64,000 bases of DNA. Source: Vibrio sp. RE88. Its GTDB lineage: Bacteria > Pseudomonadota > Gammaproteobacteria > Enterobacterales > Vibrionaceae. Of the stretch, positions 9,209 through 18,611 are shown in pieces. The translations under genes were made by a program, and so were the position numbers. The stretch covers positions 62,001-126,000 of the forward strand of contig NZ_VTYQ01000001.1 of NCBI RefSeq assembly GCF_013113835.1. The letters run 5' to 3'. Below the pieces are notes generated by a model, which did no database searches, had not been told where the DNA came from, and saw only the letters and a program-made list of their open reading frames with translations. Positions within the stretch are counted from its first letter, which is position 1. Each line of letters starts with the position of its first letter.

Positions 9209-9215
9209 TTGTTTT

Positions 9216-9242
9216 AAAAGCAGCCTGTTGGCTGCTTTTTTT
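9216..9242 (+). terminator. Intrinsic terminator after popT
   Basis: A ten-base stem AAAAGCAGCC/GGCTGCTTTT with a TGTT loop, followed by a T run. Confidence 0.9.
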
Positions 9243-9357
9243 CATCTCTGTATTCTCAACCTCATTCCAAAAACTCATAACGGTCAACTTTTAATCGATT
9301 GCGCATCTAAGCTTTGTTGTACAGGATAAGGCTAATACGACCACCGAGTGACCTGTT

Positions 9358-10689
9358 ATGTCCCACGTATTCCACCGACACTGTCATACACAACTACCTA
9401 CTATCAGCCACGGCGAAGGTGTTTATCTTTATGATAAACATGGAAAAGCTTATCTAGATGCTTGTGGCGGCGCTGCAGTTTCTAATCTTGGCCATAGCCA
9501 CCCGATGGTCAAACAAGCCATCGCTGAACAACTTGAGCGTATTCCTTTTGCTCACACTGGTTTTTTTACCAACGAGCCCTGTGAACAATTGGCGGATGCA
9601 CTGTGTGCTTTGATGCCTTCGCAATTCAATCACGCTTACTTTGTCAGCGGAGGTTCTGAAGCCGTGGAGTCGGCGCTAAAAATGGCTCGACAGTATTTTG
9701 TTGAGCTAGGAAAACCAAGCAAGACTCAGTTCATTGCGCGTAAACAGAGTTACCACGGCAACACGCTAGGAGCACTTGCTGTCGGTGGAAATGAATGGCG
9801 TCGTGAGCCATTTCAGCCACTTCTCACAACCAGTCACCATATCGATCCTTGCTACGCCTACCGTTTACAACAACCACAAGAGTCAGAGCTGGACTATTCA
9901 CTTCGCAGTGCCAATCAGCTTGAAGAAAAAATCCTCGAATTAGGCGCAGAAAACGTCATGGCGTTTGTCGCTGAACCTGTTGTTGGCGCGACGGCTGGCG
10001 CCGTGCCTGCGACAGAAGGCTACTTCAAACGAATTCGAGAGATTTGCGATCAATATGAAGTGTTGCTCATTTTGGATGAAGTCATGTGCGGAGTCGGTCG
10101 CAGCGGCAGTTTCTTTGCATTCGAGCAAGAGCAGATAGAACCCGATTTGGTCTGTATTGCAAAAGGACTGGGAGCGGGTTACCAACCTATCGGTGCCACC
10201 ATCGCCAATGATCGGATTTACCAAGCCATTGCCGATGGCAGCGGCTTCTTCCAGCACGGTCACACCTTTATGGCGCATCCGATGGCATGTGCCTCTGCAC
10301 TGGCCACAGTCGAAGCTATTCAACAACAAGCCTTGTTATCAGCGGTGCAATCCCACGGCGCAGACCTTAAACAAGCTCTGTCGAGTGAGTTGGGCGATTT
10401 GCCTTACGTGGGCGATATTCGCGGTAAAGGACTCTTCCTCGGCATTGAACTCGTCAAAGATAAAGCAAGCAAAACTCCGCTCGATGTCGCCACAAAAGCC
10501 AACGCTGCTGTTAAGTCTCAAGCGATGAAAAACGGCCTGATGTGTTACCCAATGTCTGGGACCATTGATGGAAAACAAGGTCATCACATTTTGTTAGCGC
10601 CACCTTTTATCATCGAACCAAGCCACATCGACGAGATTGTGACTAAACTGAAAACCACATTGGCTGAGGTGTCCGGAACATGGATTTAG
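9358..10689 (+). CDS. Class III PLP-dependent aminotransferase
   Basis: A 443-residue cytoplasmic enzyme of aminotransferase class III (omega-amino acid type). Seen are the substrate-side G..YLDACGGAAVSNLGHSHP start, SGGSEAVESALKMARQY (cofactor phosphate binding, ~97-115), SYHGNTLGA, the LILDEVMCGVGRSG motif holding the cofactor-ring aspartate (~237-250), and the Schiff-base lysine in CIAKGLGAGYQPIGA (~270). It overlaps by 10 bases a BKACE gene that cleaves beta-keto acids. I infer that the amine it deaminates yields, directly or in a few steps, a beta-keto acid. Substrate unknown; automated labels such as aspartate aminotransferase family are too specific. Confidence 0.88.
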   Translation: MSHVFHRHCHTQLPTISHGEGVYLYDKHGKAYLDACGGAAVSNLGHSHPMVKQAIAEQLERIPFAHTGFFTNEPCEQLADALCALMPSQFNHAYFVSGGSEAVESALKMARQYFVELGKPSKTQFIARKQSYHGNTLGALAVGGNEWRREPFQPLLTTSHHIDPCYAYRLQQPQESELDYSLRSANQLEEKILELGAENVMAFVAEPVVGATAGAVPATEGYFKRIREICDQYEVLLILDEVMCGVGRSGSFFAFEQEQIEPDLVCIAKGLGAGYQPIGATIANDRIYQAIADGSGFFQHGHTFMAHPMACASALATVEAIQQQALLSAVQSHGADLKQALSSELGDLPYVGDIRGKGLFLGIELVKDKASKTPLDVATKANAAVKSQAMKNGLMCYPMSGTIDGKQGHHILLAPPFIIEPSHIDEIVTKLKTTLAEVSGTWI

Positions 10690-11531
10690 CAACAGGTGAT
10701 GCTGGCCACCAGCAAACCAGCGCAATTATCGTGGCACCAAATGGAGCACGAAAAACCAAGCGAGATCATCCCAATCTTCCAATGACCGAGGAGGAGATTA
10801 TCTCTGAGGTCATTGCATGTCGTGATGCTGGCGCTGTAATGGTTCACCTTCACTCTCGAGATGAACATGGTCAGCACAGCCTAGAGATCGAACCCAATCG
10901 CCAACTGTATGACAAGGTGAAACAGGCCGTCGGTGACAGCATTATCGTCCAGCTGACAACTGAAGCCGTAGGGATTTATAGTGCAGAACAGCAAATAGCA
11001 CTGACTAAAGCGGTCAAGCCCGAAGCCGCCTCATTCGCACTGCGTGAATTGATACCCGATGACAACCATATTGAGTCTGGAAAGGCCTTTTTCCACTGGG
11101 TCGCGGAACACGGAATCATCAGCCAAATCATTCTCTACGATCAAGATGATATTGACCGCTACTTCCAGCTACGTGCTCAGGGAATCTTGCCTACCGTGAA
11201 TCAACACGCTCTCGTCGTTCTAGGCCGATACCATAACGGACAGCAATCCAGTCCGTGGGATTTAAAGCAACTTGACTTGAGTCTGTTTGTTCAACAAAAC
11301 GTTCACCTCGCAGTATGTGCGTTTGGCGATCGTGAGCAGGACTGCCTCATCAGTGCCATGCTACTCGGCCTCGATGTACGAGTTGGGTTTGAGAACAATC
11401 ACCTTGATCCACAAGGAATTCCAGCCATTAATAATGCGGAACAAGTGAGAAACCTCAAAAAAATTAACAAATTATTAAACATTTGCATTCATGATGCTTA
11501 TAGTTTCCGAAAGGCGCTAAGCAAAAACTGA
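10680..11531 (+). CDS. BKACE family beta-keto acid cleavage enzyme (DUF849)
   Basis: A 283-residue TIM-barrel enzyme of the BKACE/Kce family, which splits a beta-keto acid with acetyl-CoA into acetoacetate and a new CoA ester. The N-terminal IIVAPNGARKTKRDHPNLP is the family start. The zinc-binding histidines are in VMVHLHSRDEHG (~55-66), the third metal ligand is the glutamate of VRVGFENNHLDPQG (~240) with the arginine just before it, and QLTTEAVG lines the barrel. It starts inside the last codons of the aminotransferase gene. The pairing suggests a catabolic route for an amino acid or polyamine derivative; which BKACE subfamily it belongs to cannot be assigned by eye. Confidence 0.88.
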   Translation: MDLATGDAGHQQTSAIIVAPNGARKTKRDHPNLPMTEEEIISEVIACRDAGAVMVHLHSRDEHGQHSLEIEPNRQLYDKVKQAVGDSIIVQLTTEAVGIYSAEQQIALTKAVKPEAASFALRELIPDDNHIESGKAFFHWVAEHGIISQIILYDQDDIDRYFQLRAQGILPTVNQHALVVLGRYHNGQQSSPWDLKQLDLSLFVQQNVHLAVCAFGDREQDCLISAMLLGLDVRVGFENNHLDPQGIPAINNAEQVRNLKKINKLLNICIHDAYSFRKALSKN

Positions 11532-11586
11532 TTAGTGTCTCTGGTAAGTAAGATAGGATCGTTACACGCAATAAAAAGGAATTATT

Positions 11587-12561
11587 ATGACATTGCTAAA
11601 AAACGTACTGACTGCCGCCTCAGCAACTGCACTTTTAGGCGCCACTTTTTACGCTTCGGCTGCTGACAGATTTGTAACTATTGGTACTGGTGGTGTAACA
11701 GGCGTTTACTACCCAACAGGCGGTGCTATTTGCCGTTTGGTAAACAAGACGAAAAAAGAACACGGTATTCGTTGTTCTGTTGAGTCTACCGGTGGTTCCA
11801 TCTACAACATAAACACGATTCGTGCAGGTGAACTGGACTTAGGTATCGCACAGTCTGACTGGCAATATCATGGCTACAACGGAACAAGTAAGTTCTCTGA
11901 AGCGGGCCCATTCAAAGAGCTACGCGCTGTGTTCTCTGTTCACCCAGAACCGTTCACCGTTGTTGCTCGCGCCGATTCGGGCATCAAGAGCTTTGAAGAC
12001 CTGAAAGGTAAACGTGTCAACATCGGTAACCCAGGTTCGGGGCAACGCGGCACAATGGAAGTTCTGATGGACCAGTATGGTTGGACAACTAAAGACTTTA
12101 AGCTGGCTTCAGAACTGAAAGCGGCTGAACAGTCGAAAGCATTGTGCGATAACAAAATTGACGCGATGGTTTATGTGGTAGGTCACCCAAGTGGTGCAAT
12201 TCAGGAAGCCACGACGTCATGTGAAAGTAATATCGTTCAGGTAGCAAGTCCGCAAGTCAACAAGCTTCTGTCTGATGCCAGCTACTACCGTACTGCAACG
12301 GTTCCTGGTGGCATGTACAAGGGCAACCCTGATGATGTGCAAACATTTGGTGTTGGCGCAACGTTTGTCTCTTCTACTGCGGTACCGGAAGATGTGGTCT
12401 ACAACATTGTGAAAGCGGTATTCGAAAACTTCGATAACTTCCGCAAGCTGCACCCTGCGTTCGCAAACCTGAAAAAAGAAGAGATGGTTAAAGACGGTCT
12501 GTCTGCACCTCTTCACCCAGGAGCACTGAAATACTACAAAGAAGTGGGACTGATTAAGTAA
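11587..12561 (+). CDS. TAXI-type TRAP solute-binding protein
   Basis: A 324-residue periplasmic protein with a signal peptide (cleavage near ASAADR, residues ~24-27) and the TAXI family opening [22 protein letters not shown]. The [28 protein letters not shown] stretch is typical of the ligand-binding cleft. TAXI proteins deliver carboxylate or amino-acid ligands (glutamate-like ligands for one V. cholerae member) to a fused DctQM permease. No such permease is in the window, so it is an orphan. AAAGGA sits seven bases before the ATG. The ~55-base gap after the BKACE gene allows a shared transcript; a strong terminator follows. Confidence 0.9.
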   Translation: MTLLKNVLTAASATALLGATFYASAADRFVTIGTGGVTGVYYPTGGAICRLVNKTKKEHGIRCSVESTGGSIYNINTIRAGELDLGIAQSDWQYHGYNGTSKFSEAGPFKELRAVFSVHPEPFTVVARADSGIKSFEDLKGKRVNIGNPGSGQRGTMEVLMDQYGWTTKDFKLASELKAAEQSKALCDNKIDAMVYVVGHPSGAIQEATTSCESNIVQVASPQVNKLLSDASYYRTATVPGGMYKGNPDDVQTFGVGATFVSSTAVPEDVVYNIVKAVFENFDNFRKLHPAFANLKKEEMVKDGLSAPLHPGALKYYKEVGLIK

Positions 12562-12579
12562 CCACGTCATAAGTAACAA

Positions 12580-12604
12580 ACCCGGCAAACGCCGGGTTTT
12601 TTTA
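12580..12604 (+). terminator. Intrinsic terminator after the TAXI gene
   Basis: CCCGGC/GCCGGG stem with an AAAC loop, followed by seven T residues. It overlaps the last codon of the convergent LysR gene by three bases. Confidence 0.92.
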
Positions 12605-13492
12605 TTTGCTTTCTTCGAGTTCGTCTCTGAGCCACTGGTGAAAGAGCTGAACTTTCCTTGAAGCCAAACGGTAATTCGGCACACTCAAATAGTAGCCATA
12701 GCCACTTAGCATAGATAGGCCAAGCAGATTGCTCACCTGAGCGTTTTCCAACATTTCACTCGCCATAAAATCAGGCACCAAAGCCAGCCCTTTCCCCCGC
12801 TTCACCGCCTCCAGTGACAAGTAAAAATGTTCGTAGCCAACACCATAATAGTTGAGCGACTCCGCGCACTGATGTTCTAACTTAAACAGCTCCCACAACT
12901 GTGGTCTGGTGGTGTGAGGTATCAATGCATGCTGAGTTAAGACAGAAGTGACGTCGCTACAGGCCGCGGCCTGCTCGCCAATCAAAAGTAGCTTTTCCTG
13001 ACACAATAATTGACTGTGCTCGTAGTGCTGGGACAGTGGCAAGCAACGCAAGGCAATATCCGACTCACCCGCAAGTTTAAGCTGGGTATTCTCGCGAGTG
13101 CGAATTTTAACCTGCAGCTGAGGATGCAAACGGCGGAACTCTTCGATCTTAGGCAGCAACCATAAGCTGGCAAACGAAGGCGTCACATCAATAGTCAGTA
13201 ACTCTTGCTGAGTGTCACTTTGAATCAAGCTGGCGGTAGCGTGCTGGATGATCTCCAGCGCTTCAATAACTTTGGGTAAATATTGCTTTCCAGCAGTCGT
13301 CAACTCAATGCCATTCAACTGGCGCTCTAACAGTGGTTGACCAACCATTTGCTCCAGTATCGCTATCTGCTTACTAACAGCACCCTGAGTGACATAAAGC
13401 TCTTCTGCTGCTTTTGAAAAACTCTGATGATGAGCAACAGCGATTAAGGATCGCAGTGCTTTAATCGATGGAAGTTCGCTTCCTTTGAGCAT
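12602..13492 (-). CDS. LysR family regulator (GcvA-like)
   Basis: A 296-residue regulator. The N-terminal winged helix-turn-helix (~8-65) has the classic LysR sequence HQSFSKAAEELYVTQGAVSKQI. The effector-binding domain (~90-290) opens with LLTIDVTPSFASLWLLPKI, the form seen in GcvA-type members. It is convergent with the aminotransferase-BKACE-TAXI group and may control it or the ctlX gene immediately upstream on its own strand. Effector unknown. Confidence 0.88.
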   Translation of the reverse strand: MLKGSELPSIKALRSLIAVAHHQSFSKAAEELYVTQGAVSKQIAILEQMVGQPLLERQLNGIELTTAGKQYLPKVIEALEIIQHATASLIQSDTQQELLTIDVTPSFASLWLLPKIEEFRRLHPQLQVKIRTRENTQLKLAGESDIALRCLPLSQHYEHSQLLCQEKLLLIGEQAAACSDVTSVLTQHALIPHTTRPQLWELFKLEHQCAESLNYYGVGYEHFYLSLEAVKRGKGLALVPDFMASEMLENAQVSNLLGLSMLSGYGYYLSVPNYRLASRKVQLFHQWLRDELEESK

Positions 13493-13577
13493 AGGTGTGA
13501 ATCTATTCCTTTAATTCATACATGCAGAATAAGAGGCGTGACGGGCGGTTGTAAAGGGAAGTATCAATCCAAAACAA

Positions 13578-13603
13578 AACAGCCTGTCGAGTGACAGGCT
13601 GTT
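13578..13603 (-). terminator. Terminator after ctlX
   Basis: A perfect 11-bp stem AACAGCCTGTC/GACAGGCTGTT with a GAGT loop. On the minus strand it is followed by a T-rich stretch, separating ctlX from the LysR gene. Confidence 0.82.
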
Positions 13604-13609
13604 GTAAGA

Positions 13610-14587
13610 TTATAAGTTGTTCTTGCGGCTTGGCAGGAAGACCTCACCCAACATACAACGAACACTACCACCACCGATTGATTCAATGGTCTGGACGTTG
13701 AATGGAAGAAGCTTACCGTGGCTCGACAACTGAGCACGTTGTGCAGGTGAAAACGCATCGTACGCCGATTGCGACATTGCAATCACTTTATCACCATTGA
13801 CCGTCTCAAGCTCCAAGATGTTGCCACAGAACTGGTTCATCTGCTCAAGGCTGATAGAAACAACCTGCTTATCTTTCGCAAGAGATTTGAGTACAAAACG
13901 ACGCTCAAATTCAGGAATCACTTCATCGCAAATCACGCAGAAATGCTCGCCGATCGCCATCATTACATTGGTGTGGTAGATAGGCTTGCCCGATGGAAGT
14001 GCCGTCTGGAAAGAAACCACACGCTCGTAGCCAATTCGCTGTGCGTAATCTTCCAACACTTCTCGATCACAGCGTTGTGACAGCGCAGCATAAATGGTGC
14101 GATTGACATGATCGATCACCATCACGCCGGTACTTTCTAGGTGGGCATTCTCTGCTAAGTAATCCGTCAGCGAATTTTCGCTAGATACAGCTCGACCTGC
14201 TGCTTCTAGAGCTTCACGCAGCGCATCTGGGCGAACTTCCTGTTGACGGTTCTCACACGCCATTGGGAACGTATACAGAGCACCGTCAGCAGTGGTGCTA
14301 AACCAGTTGTTTGGGAATACCGCGTCTGGCGTTTCCACGTCTCCAAGCGGGTAATCAAATTCGACCACTTGAACGCCGACCTGACGTAGCTGACCGACCA
14401 TTGTCTTGAACTCTTGCATCGCTTGCTTGCGAACTTGTTCGGTCGACTCGGTCACCTGATGTTGAAACTCATTGTCTCGAGCGGTTTCAGCATTAAACGC
14501 AAATTCTTTTGGTGGCACCATCACCACGCAGTTAGCGTTTTGCACTGTAGAAACTGACTTTTCTAGTTGTGTTTGCTGTTTGAACAT
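13610..14587 (-). CDS. ctlX: CtlX-type citrulline/dimethylarginine hydrolase-like amidinohydrolase
   Basis: A 325-residue enzyme of the guanidino-group modifying superfamily (DDAH, arginine deiminase). Seen are the FDYPLGDVETPDAVFPNNWFSTTADG substrate-binding segment (~85-110), LESTGVMVIDHVNRTIYAALSQRCD (~150-175, with the general-base region), YHTNVMMAIG holding the catalytic histidine (~218) and the C-terminal GGGSVRCMLGEV with the nucleophilic cysteine. CtlX is the label given to such enzymes near citrulline-use genes; the true substrate may be citrulline or a methylated arginine. I chose ATG 14587; an in-frame GTG at 14611 is possible, neither having a strong ribosome site. Confidence 0.82.
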   Translation of the reverse strand: MFKQQTQLEKSVSTVQNANCVVMVPPKEFAFNAETARDNEFQHQVTESTEQVRKQAMQEFKTMVGQLRQVGVQVVEFDYPLGDVETPDAVFPNNWFSTTADGALYTFPMACENRQQEVRPDALREALEAAGRAVSSENSLTDYLAENAHLESTGVMVIDHVNRTIYAALSQRCDREVLEDYAQRIGYERVVSFQTALPSGKPIYHTNVMMAIGEHFCVICDEVIPEFERRFVLKSLAKDKQVVSISLEQMNQFCGNILELETVNGDKVIAMSQSAYDAFSPAQRAQLSSHGKLLPFNVQTIESIGGGSVRCMLGEVFLPSRKNNL

Positions 14588-14891
14588 TGCGATAGACTCG
14601 TTATATCTCACTCACTTACGTAGAATTGTAGACATATTGTTAAAACAACAATTGCTGAATTCATCCATTTCAATAGATACAGACCGTGTATTTTTACTGT
14701 GAATTTCGTATTTTCCAGTAAATTTTATGGTCGGCATGACTTTTTAAACTTATTGCCTGAATAATATGCAGCAGTTCGTATAACAAATGGTTGATATATG
14801 GTTACATTTCAATCATTAACCAGCTACCATATGACACAAGCGCAATTGCCATGTCTGGCTCTCTCCTGCGTTGTAATATTTAAGGCGAGAT

Positions 14892-16745
14892 ATGTTTAAG
14901 AAATTTGAAGGCTTTACGAAACCTTTTCCCGATGAAGAACCCTCTCAGCCACCGAGTGGGATCTTTGCTTTTTGTCGCTATTACACCCGTGGATTTGAGG
15001 TACCTCTGATCCTGATGTCATTGATGGCCACTGTGGTTGCGATAGTGGAAGTATCGCTATTTGGTGCCATGGGTAACCTCGTTGACTGGCTATCAACCAG
15101 CAACCCAGACACTTTCTGGCAGGAAAATCAGTCAGAGCTGATGTTGTATGGTGGCTTGCTATTAGTAGTCATGCCTATATTGGTCGTTGCGTATTCCCTT
15201 TTGGTTCACCAGACACTGCTCGGCAACTACCCAATGTCTATTCGCTGGCTCGCGCACCGCTACCTGCTCAAACAGAGCCTGAACTTCTATCAGGATGACT
15301 TTGCAGGCCGCGTGGCGACGAAAGTGATGCAAACCTCTTTAGCCGTGCGTGAAACCGTGATGAAAACCATGGACGTTTTCGTTTATGTGTCAGTTTACTT
15401 TACCGCGATTGTTGTTCTGTTGGCGCAAGCTGACTGGCGTCTAATGATCCCAATGGTGATCTGGCTGATGTGTTATGTCTGTATTCAGCTTTACTTCGTG
15501 CCGAAATTGAAGAGGGTCGCGTCAGAGCAAGCCGATGCACGTTCGACCATGACTGGCCGTATCGTCGACAGCTACACCAACATTGCGACAGTTAAGCTGT
15601 TCTCCCACAGCAAACGTGAAACGGTGTACGCAGAAAATGGTATGCGTGGTTTCCTTGATACCGTTTACCGCCAGATGCGCTTAGTGACCGGTTTTGACGT
15701 CGCTGTTGAGATTACCAACTACCTACTGGTCTTCACTATCGGTGCACTCTCTATTTACCTGTGGATGGATAATTCGATCAGCATCGGTGCCATCGCAATA
15801 GCAATCGCTCTGGCCCTGCGCATCAACGGCATGTCTATGTGGATCATGTGGGAAGTCGGTGCGCTGTTTGAAAACATGGGTACCGTTGTCGATGGTATGA
15901 AAACGCTCTCCAAACCGATTGATATTCAGGACAAAGACAATGCTAAGCCTCTTGTGGTTGAGCAAGGTGGCATTGAGTTTGACAATGTCAGCTTCCACTA
16001 CGGCGATGAAAGCAAAGGAGTGATCAGTCATCTCAATCTCAATATTAAGCCGGGTGAAAAGGTTGGCTTAGTTGGACGCTCTGGTGCAGGTAAATCGACC
16101 TTGGTCAACTTGCTGCTGCGCTTCCATGATGTCGAAAGTGGCAGCATTAAGATTGATGGTCAGGTGATTTCTGATGTCACTCAGGACTCACTGCGCAGCA
16201 ATATTGGTATGGTTACGCAAGATACATCCCTACTTCACCGCTCTATTCGCGATAACATTCTTTATGGTAACCCTGACGCCACAGAAGATGACCTACTACG
16301 CGCCACTAAACAGGCTCATGCTCATGAGTTTATCGAGTCACTCAATGACCCGTTTGGCAACAAAGGTTACGATGCTCAGGTGGGTGAGCGAGGCGTTAAG
16401 CTGTCTGGCGGTCAACGACAGCGTATCGCCATCTCACGTGTGCTGCTTAAAGATGCCCCTTTGCTTATCTTGGATGAAGCGACCTCTGCTCTGGATTCAG
16501 AGGTGGAAGCGGCCATTCAGGAGAGCCTCAATGAACTGATGCAAGGCAAAACGGTTATTGCGATTGCACACCGCCTATCAACCATTGCAGCTATGGATCG
16601 ATTAATCGTGCTTGATAAAGGCCAGATTGTTGAACAAGGCACTCATCAAGAATTGATTCAGAACGAAGGCATCTACGCTCAGCTTTGGGCCCATCAAACG
16701 GGTGGATTCATTGGCGATGAAAGCGAGCAGAAACAAACAGCCTGA
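14892..16745 (+). CDS. ABC exporter, fused permease and ATPase
   Basis: A 617-residue type IV ABC half-transporter that should work as a homodimer in the inner membrane. Six hydrophobic segments occupy ~35-320. The nucleotide-binding domain (~365-600) has Walker A GRSGAGKST, the Q-loop MVTQDTSLLH, signature LSGGQRQR, Walker B LLILDEATSALD and the switch histidine in IAIAHRLS, all intact. Related proteins export lipids or drugs; the substrate is not evident. It stands alone between ctlX (divergent) and a DUF445 gene, with a strong terminator behind it. Confidence 0.88.
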   Translation: MFKKFEGFTKPFPDEEPSQPPSGIFAFCRYYTRGFEVPLILMSLMATVVAIVEVSLFGAMGNLVDWLSTSNPDTFWQENQSELMLYGGLLLVVMPILVVAYSLLVHQTLLGNYPMSIRWLAHRYLLKQSLNFYQDDFAGRVATKVMQTSLAVRETVMKTMDVFVYVSVYFTAIVVLLAQADWRLMIPMVIWLMCYVCIQLYFVPKLKRVASEQADARSTMTGRIVDSYTNIATVKLFSHSKRETVYAENGMRGFLDTVYRQMRLVTGFDVAVEITNYLLVFTIGALSIYLWMDNSISIGAIAIAIALALRINGMSMWIMWEVGALFENMGTVVDGMKTLSKPIDIQDKDNAKPLVVEQGGIEFDNVSFHYGDESKGVISHLNLNIKPGEKVGLVGRSGAGKSTLVNLLLRFHDVESGSIKIDGQVISDVTQDSLRSNIGMVTQDTSLLHRSIRDNILYGNPDATEDDLLRATKQAHAHEFIESLNDPFGNKGYDAQVGERGVKLSGGQRQRIAISRVLLKDAPLLILDEATSALDSEVEAAIQESLNELMQGKTVIAIAHRLSTIAAMDRLIVLDKGQIVEQGTHQELIQNEGIYAQLWAHQTGGFIGDESEQKQTA

Positions 16746-16765
16746 TCAAAGCGATCACCCAATAC

Positions 16766-16794
16766 AAAAGCAGAGGTATTCCCTCTGCTTTTTT
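16766..16794 (+). terminator. Intrinsic terminator after the ABC exporter
   Basis: An 11-bp stem AAAAGCAGAGG/CCTCTGCTTTT with a five-base loop, running into a T tract. Confidence 0.9.
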
Positions 16795-16870
16795 GTTTCC
16801 GATATTCAATCTCTACTAGCAATTGAGATATACTCGCGCCATTCCCATTCAATATTTTTCCACAAATCTA

Positions 16871-17572
16871 ATGAATAAAAGCTTACTGACAAATTTGCTG
16901 GCACTAGCGCTATTGGCTGGTGGCTATCAGACAGACAACCAAATTGCTTTTTACGCAGGCCTATTCGCTTTCTCTGGCGCAATCACTAACTGGTTAGCGA
17001 TTCACATGCTGTTCGAGAAAGTACCCGGCTTATACGGTTCTGGCGTGATCCCTGCGCGTTTTGAAGAGTTTAAGGCTGCCATCAAAAACTTGATGATGGA
17101 ACAGTTTTTCACCGCAGAAAACATTGATCGATTCCTCAACAAAGAGATGTCGGGCAAAACACTCAATCTTGAGCCTGTACTAGAGAAAGTCGATTTCAAT
17201 CCAACGTTTGATTCTCTAGTCAATGTCATTGCAAACTCTTCTTTTGGTAACATGCTGGCCATGTTTGGCGGTGCGGAAGCCCTGCAACCACTTAAAGAAC
17301 CGTTTGTCGAAAAAATGCAGGAAGCGGTGGTAGAAATCAGCCAGAGCGATGCGGTTAAAGAAGCGCTAAAGGGTCAACTGGAATCGCCAGCCATGATGGA
17401 AGAGATTCAGGCCAACATTGAAAACATTATTGACCAGCGCCTAAGTGAACTGACGCCAAAACTGGTCAAAGAAATCGTCCAGAAAATGATTAAAGAGCAT
17501 TTAGGCTGGCTGGTAGTCTGGGGTGGTGTGTTTGGCGGTCTAATCGGTATCGCATCATCATTCATTGCCTGA
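16871..17572 (+). CDS. DUF445 family membrane protein
   Basis: A 233-residue protein with hydrophobic segments at both ends (~4-45 and ~210-233) and a hydrophilic alpha-helical middle, the usual layout of DUF445. The family motif ITNWLAIHMLFEKVPGLYGSGVIP is at ~40-65. The start at ATG 16871 is preferred to an upstream in-frame ATG at 16823, because it begins directly with the membrane segment as in relatives. Function unknown. Confidence 0.82.
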   Translation: MNKSLLTNLLALALLAGGYQTDNQIAFYAGLFAFSGAITNWLAIHMLFEKVPGLYGSGVIPARFEEFKAAIKNLMMEQFFTAENIDRFLNKEMSGKTLNLEPVLEKVDFNPTFDSLVNVIANSSFGNMLAMFGGAEALQPLKEPFVEKMQEAVVEISQSDAVKEALKGQLESPAMMEEIQANIENIIDQRLSELTPKLVKEIVQKMIKEHLGWLVVWGGVFGGLIGIASSFIA

Positions 17573-17594
17573 TGTAGAACTCAGCAATTGACGA

Positions 17595-17620
17595 AAAAGG
17601 GAAGCGAATGCTTCCCTTTT
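17595..17620. terminator. Bidirectional terminator between DUF445 and lrp-like genes
   Basis: An 11-bp perfect stem AAAAGGGAAGC/GCTTCCCTTTT with a GAAT loop and T runs on both strands. Confidence 0.9.
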
Positions 17621-17626
17621 CTTTTT

Positions 17627-18103
17627 CTACAGTGTTGCAATCAAATCCGCGTTTACACCAAAGCTGGTTTTATGCTCTTCAATCACCACTTCACTTCGCG
17701 TCTGTATCACACCCGGTAGTGTCCCGAGCTTGGTAGACATAAAGCTCTGATAGGCTTTCATATCTTTAACTCGTACTTTGATCATGGTGTCGAAATCGCC
17801 GGATAACGAATAGCACTCTTCGATCTCTGGCATGTCTTCCACTGCCTTGGCGAACTTTTCAAAGATAGAGAAGCTGGTTTGATCAAGACGAATATGGATG
17901 AAAACCTGAACGTCTAAGCCGAGTTTTTCCGGATTCAACTCTGCGTGATAGCCCTTAATGTAACCTTCTTTTTCCAGTCGTTTGACACGATCAGAACACG
18001 GGGAGGTAGTCAGGTTCACTTGCTTAGCAAGCTCGACGACAGGCAGACGCCCTTTAAGGTTTAGGGTGCGAAGGATTTCACGGTCAATTCTATCTAAGTC
18101 CAT
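17627..18103 (-). CDS. Lrp/AsnC family regulator
   Basis: A 158-residue regulator. Residues ~3-62 are the AsnC-type helix-turn-helix (LDRIDREILRTLNLKGRLPVVELAKQ). Residues ~65-150 are the RAM ligand-binding domain, with the SGDFDTMIKVRVKDM core that binds amino acids at the dimer interface. The length is standard for Lrp relatives. It lies downstream of the proline-use genes on the same strand, though separated by the 76-residue gene and ~110 bases. Control of proline or branched amino-acid genes is possible but not shown. Confidence 0.9.
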   Translation of the reverse strand: MDLDRIDREILRTLNLKGRLPVVELAKQVNLTTSPCSDRVKRLEKEGYIKGYHAELNPEKLGLDVQVFIHIRLDQTSFSIFEKFAKAVEDMPEIEECYSLSGDFDTMIKVRVKDMKAYQSFMSTKLGTLPGVIQTRSEVVIEEHKTSFGVNADLIATL

Positions 18104-18213
18104 TTAACGCTCTGATTAGATGTCTTTCTTTATGCTTATCATAATCGAAACGAGTCAATGAAACCTAATAAAGGAACCGACTTAGAAGAAATTTTATTGA
18201 GAGGAATGGAAAC

Positions 18214-18444
18214 TTAAGCGGCTTCAACGTTCGAGAGCTCACGCTCTTCGACTAAGTCTGCCTGAGTGTTGCACACTCGACAAAACGTCTGCTTTTCCAT
18301 TTTTACATAGTGTGCGCCCTGAAAGAGGGTCGCAAAGAAACACGCCAAACTCTTTTTCACCGAGTCATGCTCTTCTTGGCATCGCTTCATAACAACTTTG
18401 TGGGCAGTCACTTTTTGGCAGCAATGGCAATATACCTGAGGCAT
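18214..18444 (-). CDS. Small CxxC zinc-ribbon-like protein
   Basis: A 76-residue protein with two cysteine pairs, YCHCCQKVT at the N-terminus and CRVCNTQAD near residue 58, spaced like a zinc ribbon, plus further cysteines and histidines between them. It has a hydrophobic centre (SLACFFATLF). The sequence GGAGAGAGAAA-type leader (rich in AGAG) precedes the ATG. I do not recognise a named family. It sits alone between the Lrp gene and putP. Confidence 0.6.
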   Translation of the reverse strand: MPQVYCHCCQKVTAHKVVMKRCQEEHDSVKKSLACFFATLFQGAHYVKMEKQTFCRVCNTQADLVEERELSNVEAA

Positions 18445-18569
18445 TTTCTCTCTCCGTGAGCGATGGCGTTATTGATAGTGGACATATTAGTAAGGCCTTA
18501 GTTCCAATTGCTCAAATTTTCATTTTCAATTTGTGAACCAAGTTCAATTATTAACCAACTTTATTAAAA

Positions 18570-18590
18570 AAGCCCCGAATATCGGGGCTT
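18570..18590 (-). terminator. Intrinsic terminator after putP
   Basis: A nine-base stem AAGCCCCGA/TCGGGGCTT with a three-base loop; on the minus strand it runs into TTTTT. Confidence 0.9.
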
Positions 18591-18611
18591 TATGTTTCGT
18601 CAGTTTACCGC

